A DNA stretch of 5,088 nt from an uncultured Erysipelotrichaceae bacterium (GTDB taxonomy: Bacteria; Bacillota_I; Bacilli_A; RFN20; CAG-826). Under the pieces are notes generated by a model. It made no database searches. It was not told where the DNA came from and saw only the letters and a program-made list of their open reading frames with translations. Made by a program: the position numbers and the translations under genes. The stretch covers positions 1 through 5,088 of the forward strand of contig ONWJ01000210.1 in assembly GCA_900321535.1 (NCBI GenBank), read 5' to 3'. The stretch's first letter is position 1. Each line of letters starts with the position of its first letter. This document shows, in pieces, positions 1 through 5,078 of the stretch.

Positions 1-398
1 ATCTTTATCCGCTTCGCGGCATTGAAAACGCCCATCTAGAAGGCGTCATTCAAAAAGAAGGGAAACGCCTGGCCATGGATGCCCATGTGGAGGCGGACCT
101 TTTGCTCGCGGACGCTCGCGATAATCAAACCTTCCCGTATCACGTCGATCTCGACGAATGGTTCTTGTTGCTAGAAGATGAACTCGATGATGAAGAAGGG
201 TATGTTTTTCCCAATAATCTCATCGAGCCAATCGACATTTGCTTCGCCTTATTAAGAGGGCAAGTGCCGATCAAACCCCTTCGTCCAGGCAGCCAAATGC
301 CAAAAGTCGACGAGGACTCCCATTTCTATGAAGAAGGGGATGAGCCTCACGATGAACCATCTCCCTTTGATGTGTTGCAATCGCTGGAAGAAGCATAA
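1..398 (+). CDS. DUF177/YceD (YlbN-like) family protein, 3' part only
   Basis: The reading frame is open from the left edge (first full codon at 3) to TAA at 396-398, giving the last 131 residues; the true start lies outside. The ATG at 75 is probably internal, because the codons before it continue the family pattern (IENAHLEGVIQ, then an alternating hydrophobic strand). The central part (DEEGYVFPNNLIEPIDICFALL, seen in two halves, followed by RGQVPIKPL) resembles the DUF177 core, where an 'iDl...e.i.L.lP.kpl' stretch is typical. The cysteines seen in many family members are missing, and the last 30 residues are very acidic. DUF177 proteins are usually encoded next to rpmF (ribosomal protein L32) and are linked to 23S rRNA/ribosome biogenesis in some bacteria and plastids; the role here is inferred. 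In B. subtilis the homologue ylbN lies a few genes upstream of mraZ, which supports the call. Here no rpmF follows, and a terminator begins 5 nt after the stop. Confidence 0.5.
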   Translation, partial: LYPLRGIENAHLEGVIQKEGKRLAMDAHVEADLLLADARDNQTFPYHVDLDEWFLLLEDELDDEEGYVFPNNLIEPIDICFALLRGQVPIKPLRPGSQMPKVDEDSHFYEEGDEPHDEPSPFDVLQSLEEA

Positions 399-402
399 AA
401 AG

Positions 403-426
403 AAGCAGGGCAACCTGCTTTTTTTT
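403..426 (+). terminator. Intrinsic terminator after the DUF177 gene
   Basis: A perfect 7-bp stem AAGCAGG (403-409) / CCTGCTT (414-420) closes on a GCAA tetraloop and is followed by an unbroken T run to 426. The A run before the stem lets the hairpin extend by A-U and G-U pairs and gives a T-rich tail in the opposite direction, so it may work on both strands. It separates the DUF177 transcript from the mraZ operon. Confidence 0.9.
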
Positions 427-637
427 GATGGGGCGAGGACCGGTCGAAGCAAAAGGAAGGCAATGCTTTTGTCTTCATCGCTATTGATAGAGATGCCGCG
501 GAAGGTCGTGACGGTATATCCAGAAAGCGCGCTTTTGGAGATGCCAAAAAACGGAATAGATGCACGGCAACCTTTTACCCTTTCGTTTCCTTTCTCTCAG
601 GCATCTCCTTTTCTAATGAAAAACATCTCAAAACCTC
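427..637. other. Intergenic stretch without a convincing gene
   Basis: No rpmF or other recognisable gene is found on either strand. Two structures are visible. One is a bulged 10-bp hairpin (GAAGCAAAAG at 446-455 with CTTTTG-T-CTTC at 466-476). The other is a 9-bp inverted repeat, GGAGATGCC (537-545) and GGCATCTCC (600-608), with a further direct copy GAGATGCC at 490-497. An open frame from ATG 463 (AAGGAAGG just upstream) runs 80 codons to TAG at 704 but matches nothing I know and crosses the mraZ promoter and start, so it is not called as a gene. Confidence 0.5.
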
Positions 638-666
638 TTGCAAGGAATCGTCGCAGCGGTTATGAT
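638..666 (+). promoter_or_regulatory. Probable sigma-A-type promoter of the mraZ operon
   Basis: TTGCAA (638-643, 4 of 6 to TTGACA) and TATGAT (661-666, 5 of 6 to TATAAT) are separated by the optimal 17 nt. Transcription would start near 672-674, giving a very short leader before mraZ and placing the MraZ boxes at about +5 to +20. The position right before mraZ and downstream of a terminator supports it; no mapping data exist here. Confidence 0.7.
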
Positions 667-676
667 TTTGTCAAAG

Positions 677-692
677 GTGGGAAAAAGTGGGA
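677..692 (+). promoter_or_regulatory. MraZ operator: two TGGGA boxes
   Basis: GTGGGA occurs at 677-682 and again at 687-692, so the TGGGA cores (678-682 and 688-692) are separated by 5 nt, one helical turn apart. This is the architecture known for E. coli MraZ, which binds TGGGN repeats with 5-nt spacers before its own operon. Two copies are present; no third TGGG lies 10 bp further upstream. The boxes sit just after the predicted transcription start and overlap the ribosome binding site and GTG start, so bound MraZ should repress its own operon. The autoregulatory role is inferred from the family. Confidence 0.8.
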
Positions 693-1118
693 AAATTGTT
701 TCTAGGCAAATATGACCGCTCCCTCGACGAAAAAGGCAGATTGCAGCTCCCTTCCAAACTCATTGGAGAAGCGAAGGGAACTTATTATCTCCTAAGAGGG
801 TTCGAAGGCTGCATCGCCATCTACCCCGAAAAAAAGTTCGAGGAATTGATGGAGAGCCTGAGTCAATTAGACTGGAACGATGAAACCAATCGCGCCTATA
901 TCCGTCTAGCGACATCCAGTGCGAACGAGATGAAAATCGATAGCCATGGCCGCATCCTGATCGGAAGGGAAATCCTTGGGGATTACCAACTCGACCGCGA
1001 TGTCACCGTCATCGGCGTGCTCGATCACTTCGAGGTATGGGATGCGAAAGCATACGCTAAATACCAACTCACCCACGGATCGTCGTTCGAATCCTTAGCC
1101 CCAAGGAGAAAAGCATGA
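687..1118 (+). CDS. mraZ: Transcriptional regulator MraZ
   Basis: This is a 143-residue DNA-binding protein of the SpoVT/AbrB fold that regulates the dcw operon, normally as a ring-shaped oligomer. Both tandem half-domains are visible: the first with LDEKGRLQLPSK (residues 13-24) and the second with IDSHGRILIGREIL (84-97), where the usual Pro after 'GRi.I' is Gly93. Length is normal for the family. The start is not certain. GTG 687 has AAAGG/AGGTG (673-679) at good distance and adds MGK to the usual N-terminus. TTG 696 would give MFLGKYDRSLDEKGR, the canonical family beginning, and would leave both operator boxes outside the gene, but has a poor ribosome binding site. The stop TGA overlaps the rsmH start (ATGA at 1115-1118), indicating translational coupling. 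Both Trp codons (residues 63 and in VWDAK) are TGG. Confidence 0.95.
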   Translation: MGKLFLGKYDRSLDEKGRLQLPSKLIGEAKGTYYLLRGFEGCIAIYPEKKFEELMESLSQLDWNDETNRAYIRLATSSANEMKIDSHGRILIGREILGDYQLDRDVTVIGVLDHFEVWDAKAYAKYQLTHGSSFESLAPRRKA

Positions 1119-2047
1119 GCGAGCATATCCCGGTACTTCTAAAGGAGACCATCGATAGCCTCGCCATCAAATCAAGTGGCATCTACGTTGATTGCACAAC
1201 CGGAAGAGGTGGCCATTCTAGTGAAATCCTTAAGCGGATTCCAACGGGCAAACTCTTCTGCTTCGATCAAGATGAAGAAGCCATCAAGCAATCTAGGCCA
1301 CGTTTAGAAGCCATCGGCAAAAACGTCACCTTCATCAAAGCGAACTTCAAGGATTTGAAAGCTGAACTAGCTAGACGAGGGATTCAAGAAGTCGACGGCA
1401 TCCTAGCAGACCTAGGCGTCTCCTCCCCTCAATTCGATGAAGGGGAACGCGGATTCTCCTACCAACACGATGGCCCCCTCGATATGAGGATGGACCTCGA
1501 CAACCCACTTACTGCCAAAGAAGTGGTCAACACCTACACCTTGCTCGAATTGACGAATATCTTCCGTGAATTCGGGGAAGACAAAGACGCCTATGGGGTC
1601 GCCAAAGCGATTCTCAAAGCCAGGGCGATCAAACCGATTGAGACGACATTCGAACTCGTCGACATCATCAAAAGCGGCAAACCCTTTCATTCCTTAGCTA
1701 AGAAAGGCCATCCCGCGAAGCAGATCTTCCAAGCCTTGCGCATCGAGGTCAATCATGAAGAAGAAGCATTGCAGGCTCTTCTAGAAGATGGACCTAGCTT
1801 GCTGAGGAAAGATGGAAGACTCGCCATCATCACCTTCATGTCACTCGATGACCGATTGGTGAAAAACCGATTCAAAGAATTATCGGTCGTTGAAGGCAGT
1901 AGGGAAGACGTGAACCTTCTCCCAGATCAAATCGAAGAGAAGCCATTCACCCTCTATTCCAGAAAACCGATCGCGCCGAGCTTAGAAGAGCTTGACCGCA
2001 ATCACCGGGCCGCAAGCGCGAAGCTGCGTACCCTCATCAAAAAATAA
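1115..2047 (+). CDS. rsmH: 16S rRNA (cytosine(1402)-N(4))-methyltransferase RsmH
   Basis: RsmH (MraW) transfers a methyl group from S-adenosylmethionine to N4 of C1402 (E. coli numbering) in 16S rRNA, at the P site of the 30S subunit. The 310-residue length is typical. The SAM site shows as VDCTTGRGGHS (25-35) and FCFDQDEEA (48-56). The family signatures DLGVSSPQFD (99-108), RGFSY (112-116), DGPLDMRMD (119-127), AKQIFQALRIEVN and the C-terminal 'LRTLIKK' end are all present. The usual 'SFHSLEDR' segment reads TFMSLDDR, a mild variation. The start ATG 1115 has AAGGAG (1103-1108) 6 nt upstream, inside the end of mraZ, and the genes overlap by 4 nt. Its retention without wall genes fits its ribosomal, not wall, role. 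Confidence 0.97.
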   Translation: MSEHIPVLLKETIDSLAIKSSGIYVDCTTGRGGHSSEILKRIPTGKLFCFDQDEEAIKQSRPRLEAIGKNVTFIKANFKDLKAELARRGIQEVDGILADLGVSSPQFDEGERGFSYQHDGPLDMRMDLDNPLTAKEVVNTYTLLELTNIFREFGEDKDAYGVAKAILKARAIKPIETTFELVDIIKSGKPFHSLAKKGHPAKQIFQALRIEVNHEEEALQALLEDGPSLLRKDGRLAIITFMSLDDRLVKNRFKELSVVEGSREDVNLLPDQIEEKPFTLYSRKPIAPSLEELDRNHRAASAKLRTLIKK

Positions 2048-2065
2048 TCAAAGGAGGAAGCATCC

Positions 2066-2290
2066 ATGAAAGACAAATTAGTGAAAACCGGACACAAGAA
2101 AGCTTATTACAGACTTCGTGCTTTCGGCATCGCTATGGCCGCTCTTTTTGGACTGGGCGTTTCCGCATCCTTGCCGATATTCGTTACCTATCAAGTTTCC
2201 GTTTCTGCTACGCTGGCTCAGGAAGCCGAGCAGCGCAAGCAGGAGGAGGAAAAGAGCGAGGAAACACCCGTTACTGAAGTCAACGAATAA
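2066..2290 (+). CDS. Small single-pass membrane protein in the ftsL position
   Basis: A 74-residue protein with AAAGGAGG (2050-2057) 8 nt before the ATG, one of the strongest ribosome binding sites in the window. Residues 1-18 are strongly basic, residues 19 to about 40 form one hydrophobic segment (FGIAMAALFGLGVSASLPIF), and the tail 52-74 is short and acidic (EQRKQEEEKSEE). Basic-in topology would put the tail outside. Gene position, directly after rsmH, and the layout (basic N-terminus, one membrane span, charged helical tail) are those of ftsL. However FtsL is usually over 100 residues with a leucine-rich extracellular coiled coil, which is missing here, and its partners FtsQ/DivIB and FtsI are not in the window. 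I do not recognise the sequence itself. It could be a shrunken FtsL-like factor or an unrelated lineage-specific protein. It is probably co-transcribed with mraZ-rsmH. Confidence 0.8.
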   Translation: MKDKLVKTGHKKAYYRLRAFGIAMAALFGLGVSASLPIFVTYQVSVSATLAQEAEQRKQEEEKSEETPVTEVNE

Positions 2291-2308
2291 GTACACTTGC
2301 CTTTATCC

Positions 2309-2348
2309 AAACCTCTAGGAATCTCCCTCCCCCTAGAGGTTTTCTTTT
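2309..2348 (+). terminator. Intrinsic terminator closing the mraZ-rsmH operon
   Basis: An 11-bp perfect stem (2309-2319, core AAACCTCTAGG, with 2332-2342) encloses a 12-nt pyrimidine-rich loop and runs into a T-rich tail (TTTTCTTTT) ending at 2348. It lies 18 nt after the stop of the small membrane protein and separates the mraZ unit from ftsA-ftsZ. Confidence 0.9.
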
Positions 2349-2365
2349 CCCCCGATAAACGCGTT

Positions 2366-2398
2366 TTAACAACATAACATAAACGCGAATGTTGTTAA
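2366..2398. repeat. Inverted repeat of the ATGTTGTTAA core
   Basis: TTAACAACAT (2366-2375) is the exact reverse complement of ATGTTGTTAA (2389-2398), with a 13-nt spacer. The right arm belongs to the first copy of the long direct repeat, so the core is present three times in the region: inverted at 2366, direct at 2389 and direct at 2444. Confidence 0.8.
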
Positions 2399-2403
2399 CA
2401 AAA
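2376..2403 (+). repeat. Long direct repeat, copy 1
   Basis: A 28-bp unit that begins AACATAA, then ACGCGAATG, and ends TTGTTAACAAAA. It is 27/28 identical to the second copy 55 bp downstream; the only difference is A2383 against T2438. Each copy contains the perfect palindrome TTGTTAACAA (here 2392-2401) and an AACAT/ATGTT inverted pair. The form suggests a protein-binding site, but no known operator is recognised. Confidence 0.9.
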
Positions 2404-2430
2404 ACCACGAATATATCGACATAAAACAAG

Positions 2431-2458
2431 AACATAATCGCGAATGTTGTTAACAAAA
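2431..2458 (+). repeat. Long direct repeat, copy 2
   Basis: The second 28-bp copy, with the palindrome TTGTTAACAA at 2447-2456. Its single change creates the additional palindrome TCGCGA. It ends 220 nt before the ftsA start. The 55-bp period is close to five helical turns, which would place the copies on about the same face of DNA. Confidence 0.9.
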
Positions 2459-2467
2459 GCATAGATT

Positions 2468-2487
2468 TCATCGAAGCAATTCGATGA
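2468..2487. other. Perfect 8-bp hairpin with GCAA tetraloop
   Basis: TCATCGAA (2468-2475) and TTCGATGA (2480-2487) pair perfectly around GCAA. No T run follows in either direction, so it is not a standard terminator. It could be an RNA processing or stability element in a leader transcribed from further upstream, or a DNA-level site. Confidence 0.6.
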
Positions 2488-2491
2488 GCAA

Positions 2492-2518
2492 TATGCGTTA
2501 TCGCTTTCCTATGCGTTA
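2492..2518 (+). repeat. Short direct repeat TATGCGTTA
   Basis: TATGCGTTA occurs at 2492-2500 and 2510-2518 (18-bp period). A related 8-mer TTATCGCT overlaps the first copy (2498-2505) and recurs at 2544-2551. Significance is unclear. Confidence 0.5.
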
Positions 2519-2650
2519 GAAAAGAGCCTGCAGATGACGCGCTTTATCGCTGAAAGATCGCATTAGATTCTTCCAACCCACACCCCCTCTAGTTTTAGCC
2601 TAAAAAACTACTAATTTGCTTCTTGTGCCATCTAGCAAAAAAAGATGCTT

Positions 2651-2672
2651 TGTATTAATATACAATTTGAGA
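2651..2672 (+). promoter_or_regulatory. Possible -10 region of an ftsA-ftsZ promoter
   Basis: The stretch contains overlapping -10-like hexamers TATACA (2659-2664) and TACAAT (2661-2666), with TG at 2651-2652 before TATTAAT. No good -35 element lies at proper distance; the place is taken by an A run. A start from TACAAT would leave only about 6 nt before the ftsA ATG. A promoter somewhere before ftsA is expected because a terminator precedes the region. Confidence 0.35.
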
Positions 2673-2678
2673 TTATTT

Positions 2679-3923
2679 ATGGACAAACCGATTGCTTGCA
2701 TTGAACTTGGCGCCAGCGGCGTCAAACTGCTTGTTGGCTATTGCCTCAACGGCGAGCCTTATTGTATTTACCGCACCTTCCGAAAGATTCGCGGGGCTTA
2801 TAACGATGGGCAAATCACCGATCCCAAGGCATATTCGGCCGTTTTATCCACCTTTCATGAAGTGAAAGACGAGCAAGCCAAGGTCAGCATCAACATCTCC
2901 GACTTCACCCTTGTTCTCCCAAGCGTCGGCCTTCAAGTCTATGAAAACGAGAAGACCACCGGGACAACCGCAAGCAGCAATGAGATCGCTAAACTCGACA
3001 TCTCTAACGTCGTCTCCTTGGTTAGAAAGCAAAATATCCCAGGCAGCAACGCGATCGTCGACATCGTCCCCGATGAATTCATCCTGGATAATGGGGAACG
3101 TTACGCCAATCCTCCCTTTGGAAAGAAGAGCGAATCCATCACCATCAAAGCCAAGATCCACACGCTTCCAGAAGGACTCCTCGTCCTCTATAAGAATTTG
3201 GTGCAACACGAAGATTTCCGCATCTCTGGTGAATCGGTATCGACTTATTGCTTGGCCGAATGGATCAAAACCATGCCAGATCTCCCCACGAGCTACATCT
3301 TGCTTGACATGGGCGCGAAGACCACCAGCGTTTCCTTAATTGGCAATGGCTCTCCTTATGGCTCGCAGTCTTTCTTCCTCGGCGGGCAAGACCTGACCGA
3401 AATGATTGCAGAAGGGCTCTCGTTAGAAGAAGGCCACGCCGAGATTCTCAAGCTGCGTTATGGCTATGATGAACGCCAAATCGCTTATGACCCGCCCTTT
3501 GCCGCATTCGCCGGTCCAGAATATGCGACCTGCCAATACAAGCAGAAGGACCTCAACAACATCATCTCCAGTTATTTTGAGGAATTCGGCGGACTCGCCA
3601 AAAACGCGATCAACCAATTGCTCTCCAAATACAATGGCAGATTCGACACCTTGCCCCTTGTCGTCACTGGCGGCGCCAGCCGGCTCTTTGGGGTGAAAAC
3701 ATTCTTATCCTCCGTCTTCCCTCGCCGCGAGATCTTCTTCGCCAAGAGCAAAACCATTGGCTGCTTGGATGAAGGCTACGGGGCATTGCTAGGACTATTG
3801 GTCGCCAAAAGCCAATACAAAGGAACCCTCGGCGACAATCACACATCGATGGCTAGCGTCTCCCGTGTCTCTCCCAAAAAGGAGAAGACCAAGCGACCAA
3901 GCCTTGAGGATGACACCCTTTGA
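2679..3923 (+). CDS. ftsA: Divergent cell division protein FtsA
   Basis: FtsA is an actin-family ATPase that links FtsZ filaments to the membrane. From ATG 2679 the protein has 414 residues, normal length. Motifs: phosphate-1 IACIELGASGVKLLVG (5-20); the FtsA-specific 1C subdomain, recognisable by VDIVPDEFILDNG...NPPFG (127-148); phosphate-2 ILLDMGAKTTSVSLI (207-221); the FLGGQDLT...EGHAEILKLRYG block (233-262); and the adenosine motif LVVTGGASRLFGV (327-339). The usual C-terminal amphipathic helix that anchors FtsA is absent: the tail is charged and polar (KKEKTKRPSLEDDTL). The frame stays open upstream to TTG 2616, but those 21 codons are AT-rich, overlap the promoter-like stretch and have no ribosome binding site, so ATG 2679 is preferred; even there only a weak GAGA (2669-2672) is seen. 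The gene ends in tandem TGA TGA, 18 nt before ftsZ and in the same frame. Another actin-family protein is possible, but position and motifs favour FtsA. Confidence 0.88.
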   Translation: MDKPIACIELGASGVKLLVGYCLNGEPYCIYRTFRKIRGAYNDGQITDPKAYSAVLSTFHEVKDEQAKVSINISDFTLVLPSVGLQVYENEKTTGTTASSNEIAKLDISNVVSLVRKQNIPGSNAIVDIVPDEFILDNGERYANPPFGKKSESITIKAKIHTLPEGLLVLYKNLVQHEDFRISGESVSTYCLAEWIKTMPDLPTSYILLDMGAKTTSVSLIGNGSPYGSQSFFLGGQDLTEMIAEGLSLEEGHAEILKLRYGYDERQIAYDPPFAAFAGPEYATCQYKQKDLNNIISSYFEEFGGLAKNAINQLLSKYNGRFDTLPLVVTGGASRLFGVKTFLSSVFPRREIFFAKSKTIGCLDEGYGALLGLLVAKSQYKGTLGDNHTSMASVSRVSPKKEKTKRPSLEDDTL

Positions 3924-3941
3924 TGAAAGGAATCACACATT

Positions 3942-5078
3942 ATGACCGACAACATGGATTTAGATAACTTTGAGCCCGTTGCCCGTATCGTCGTCATCGG
4001 CGTAGGCGGAGCTGGCAATAACGCGGTCAACCGCATGATGGATGAGCACATCGATAATGTCGATTTCTACGTCCTCAATACCGACCGTCAGGCTTTGGCG
4101 ACTTCCAAAGCGCCGCATCGAATCGCAATCGGGGACACCGTCACCCAAGGATTAGGCGCAGGGGGTGATCCTGAAAAAGGAAGAAAAGCCGCAGAAGCCA
4201 GCGTCGACACCATCCGTGACATCGTCCGCGGGGCCAACATGGTCTTCATCGCTGCCGGCATGGGTGGAGGAACTGGAACCGGCGCTTCTCCCGTCATCGC
4301 TCAAATCGCCCGTGAAGAAGGCGCCCTTACCATCGCCATCGTCACCCGTCCATTCACCTTTGAGGGCAATACCCGTATCGCCCACTCGGTCACCGGATTA
4401 AGCGAGCTCAAGGATGCGGTGGACTCCATCATCATCGTCTCCAATGACAAACTTTTGATGTCGGCTGGACAAGCCCGCATCTCCCAAGCCTTCCAAGAAT
4501 CCGATCGCGTCTTGGCCCAATCGGTCAAAACCGTCGTCGATTTGATTTTGCTCCCGGCGGTCATCAACCTGGACTTCGCCGATGTGAAATCCACCCTTGA
4601 GAATTCGGGCATCGCTTTGATCGGGTTTGGCACAGGAAATGGCCCAACCAAAGCACAGGATGCCGCTGAAAACGCGATCAATAGCCCGCTTCTTGAAGCG
4701 TCCATCTCCGGCGCTAGACGCGCGATCTGCGCGGTTACCTGTGGCGATAACGTCACGCTTTATGAAGCCCAAGAATGCGTCAACCGCATCATTGAGCAGG
4801 CCGGCAACATGATCGATGTCAAATTCGGCGTCTCCATCAATGAAGAGCTTGATGACACCATCTTGGTCTCCGTCATCGCAAGCGACTTCCCACCCGAATA
4901 CGATTTCACCTCAACCCCTCAATTCGTCATGCCGAAGAAAGAAAACGTCGGGCATTCTGTCGACGAGACCCGTGCTCAGCACATCTCTCAAGAGCAGCAA
5001 GAAGCTCGCGATGCCGGGGCGGAAGAAGATAACTTCGAAGAGCAGATTCTCCCCGATTTCTTACGTGGTTTAATGTAA
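3942..5078 (+). CDS. ftsZ: Cell division protein FtsZ
   Basis: FtsZ is the tubulin-like GTPase that polymerises at midcell to form the division ring. The 378-residue protein is complete. The nucleotide pocket shows as IGVGGAGNNAVNRM (19-32), the NTD at 46-48, the tubulin signature GMGGGTGTGASP (106-117), and PFTFEGNTR (137-145) with Glu141 and Arg145 in the usual GTP-contacting places. The T7 loop NLDFADV (209-215) keeps Asn209, Asp211 and Asp214, so GTP hydrolysis across the subunit interface should be intact. An acidic, Gln-rich linker (about 318-365) leads to the C-terminal peptide EEQILPDFLRGLM, which matches the conserved tail bound by FtsA and other partners. AAAGGA (3926-3931) lies 10 nt before ATG 3942; an in-frame ATG at 3954 is less likely. 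It is co-transcribed with ftsA. The 10 nt after the TAA hold no visible terminator. Confidence 0.98.
   Translation: MTDNMDLDNFEPVARIVVIGVGGAGNNAVNRMMDEHIDNVDFYVLNTDRQALATSKAPHRIAIGDTVTQGLGAGGDPEKGRKAAEASVDTIRDIVRGANMVFIAAGMGGGTGTGASPVIAQIAREEGALTIAIVTRPFTFEGNTRIAHSVTGLSELKDAVDSIIIVSNDKLLMSAGQARISQAFQESDRVLAQSVKTVVDLILLPAVINLDFADVKSTLENSGIALIGFGTGNGPTKAQDAAENAINSPLLEASISGARRAICAVTCGDNVTLYEAQECVNRIIEQAGNMIDVKFGVSINEELDDTILVSVIASDFPPEYDFTSTPQFVMPKKENVGHSVDETRAQHISQEQQEARDAGAEEDNFEEQILPDFLRGLM

Larger units (their letters stand above)
2349..2678. other. AT-rich regulatory-looking intergenic region before ftsA
   Basis: About 330 nt without a supportable gene, clearly more AT-rich than the coding sequence. 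In order it holds a palindrome AAACGCGTTT (2357-2366), an inverted repeat around ATGTTGTTAA, two long direct repeats (2376-2403 and 2431-2458), a GCAA-loop hairpin (2468-2487), short direct repeats TATGCGTTA and TTATCGCT, a near-palindrome TTTTAG-C-CTAAAA (2593-2605), and an AT-rich -10-like stretch just before ftsA. This is the place where walled bacteria carry the murein genes. Confidence 0.7.

Noticed and set aside
328..705. Open frame across the terminator, intergenic region and mraZ start
   Set aside because: It overlaps the end of the DUF177 gene in another frame, runs through a strong terminator and the mraZ promoter, and resembles no known family. The shorter version from ATG 463 has a passable AAGGAAGG but the same problems.
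2303..2311. TTATCCAAA, one base off a DnaA box, near an AT-rich repeat region, suggesting an origin
   Set aside because: It is a lone inexact match that overlaps the terminator stem. No DnaA box cluster and no dnaA/dnaN neighbour is present; the other near match (TTATCCACC near 2845) is inside ftsA.
2376..2458. CRISPR array
   Set aside because: Only two repeat copies with a single 27-nt gap and no cas genes. The internal palindromes and position before ftsA fit an operator better.
2280..2471. Minus-strand 63-codon frame with a hydrophobic N-terminus and basic tail, similar in style to type I toxin peptides
   Set aside because: It has no ribosome binding site, is made largely from the repeats and the terminator read backwards, and overlaps the end of the preceding gene.
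3923..3967. Small frame ATGAAAGGA... overlapping the ftsA stop and the ftsZ start (14 codons)
   Set aside because: It is most likely a by-product of the TGATGA stop and the ftsZ ribosome binding site, with no good binding site of its own.
4301..4772. Long minus-strand frames opposite ftsZ (151 and 124 codons)
   Set aside because: They are antisense shadows of a highly conserved gene, with no ribosome binding sites or family resemblance.
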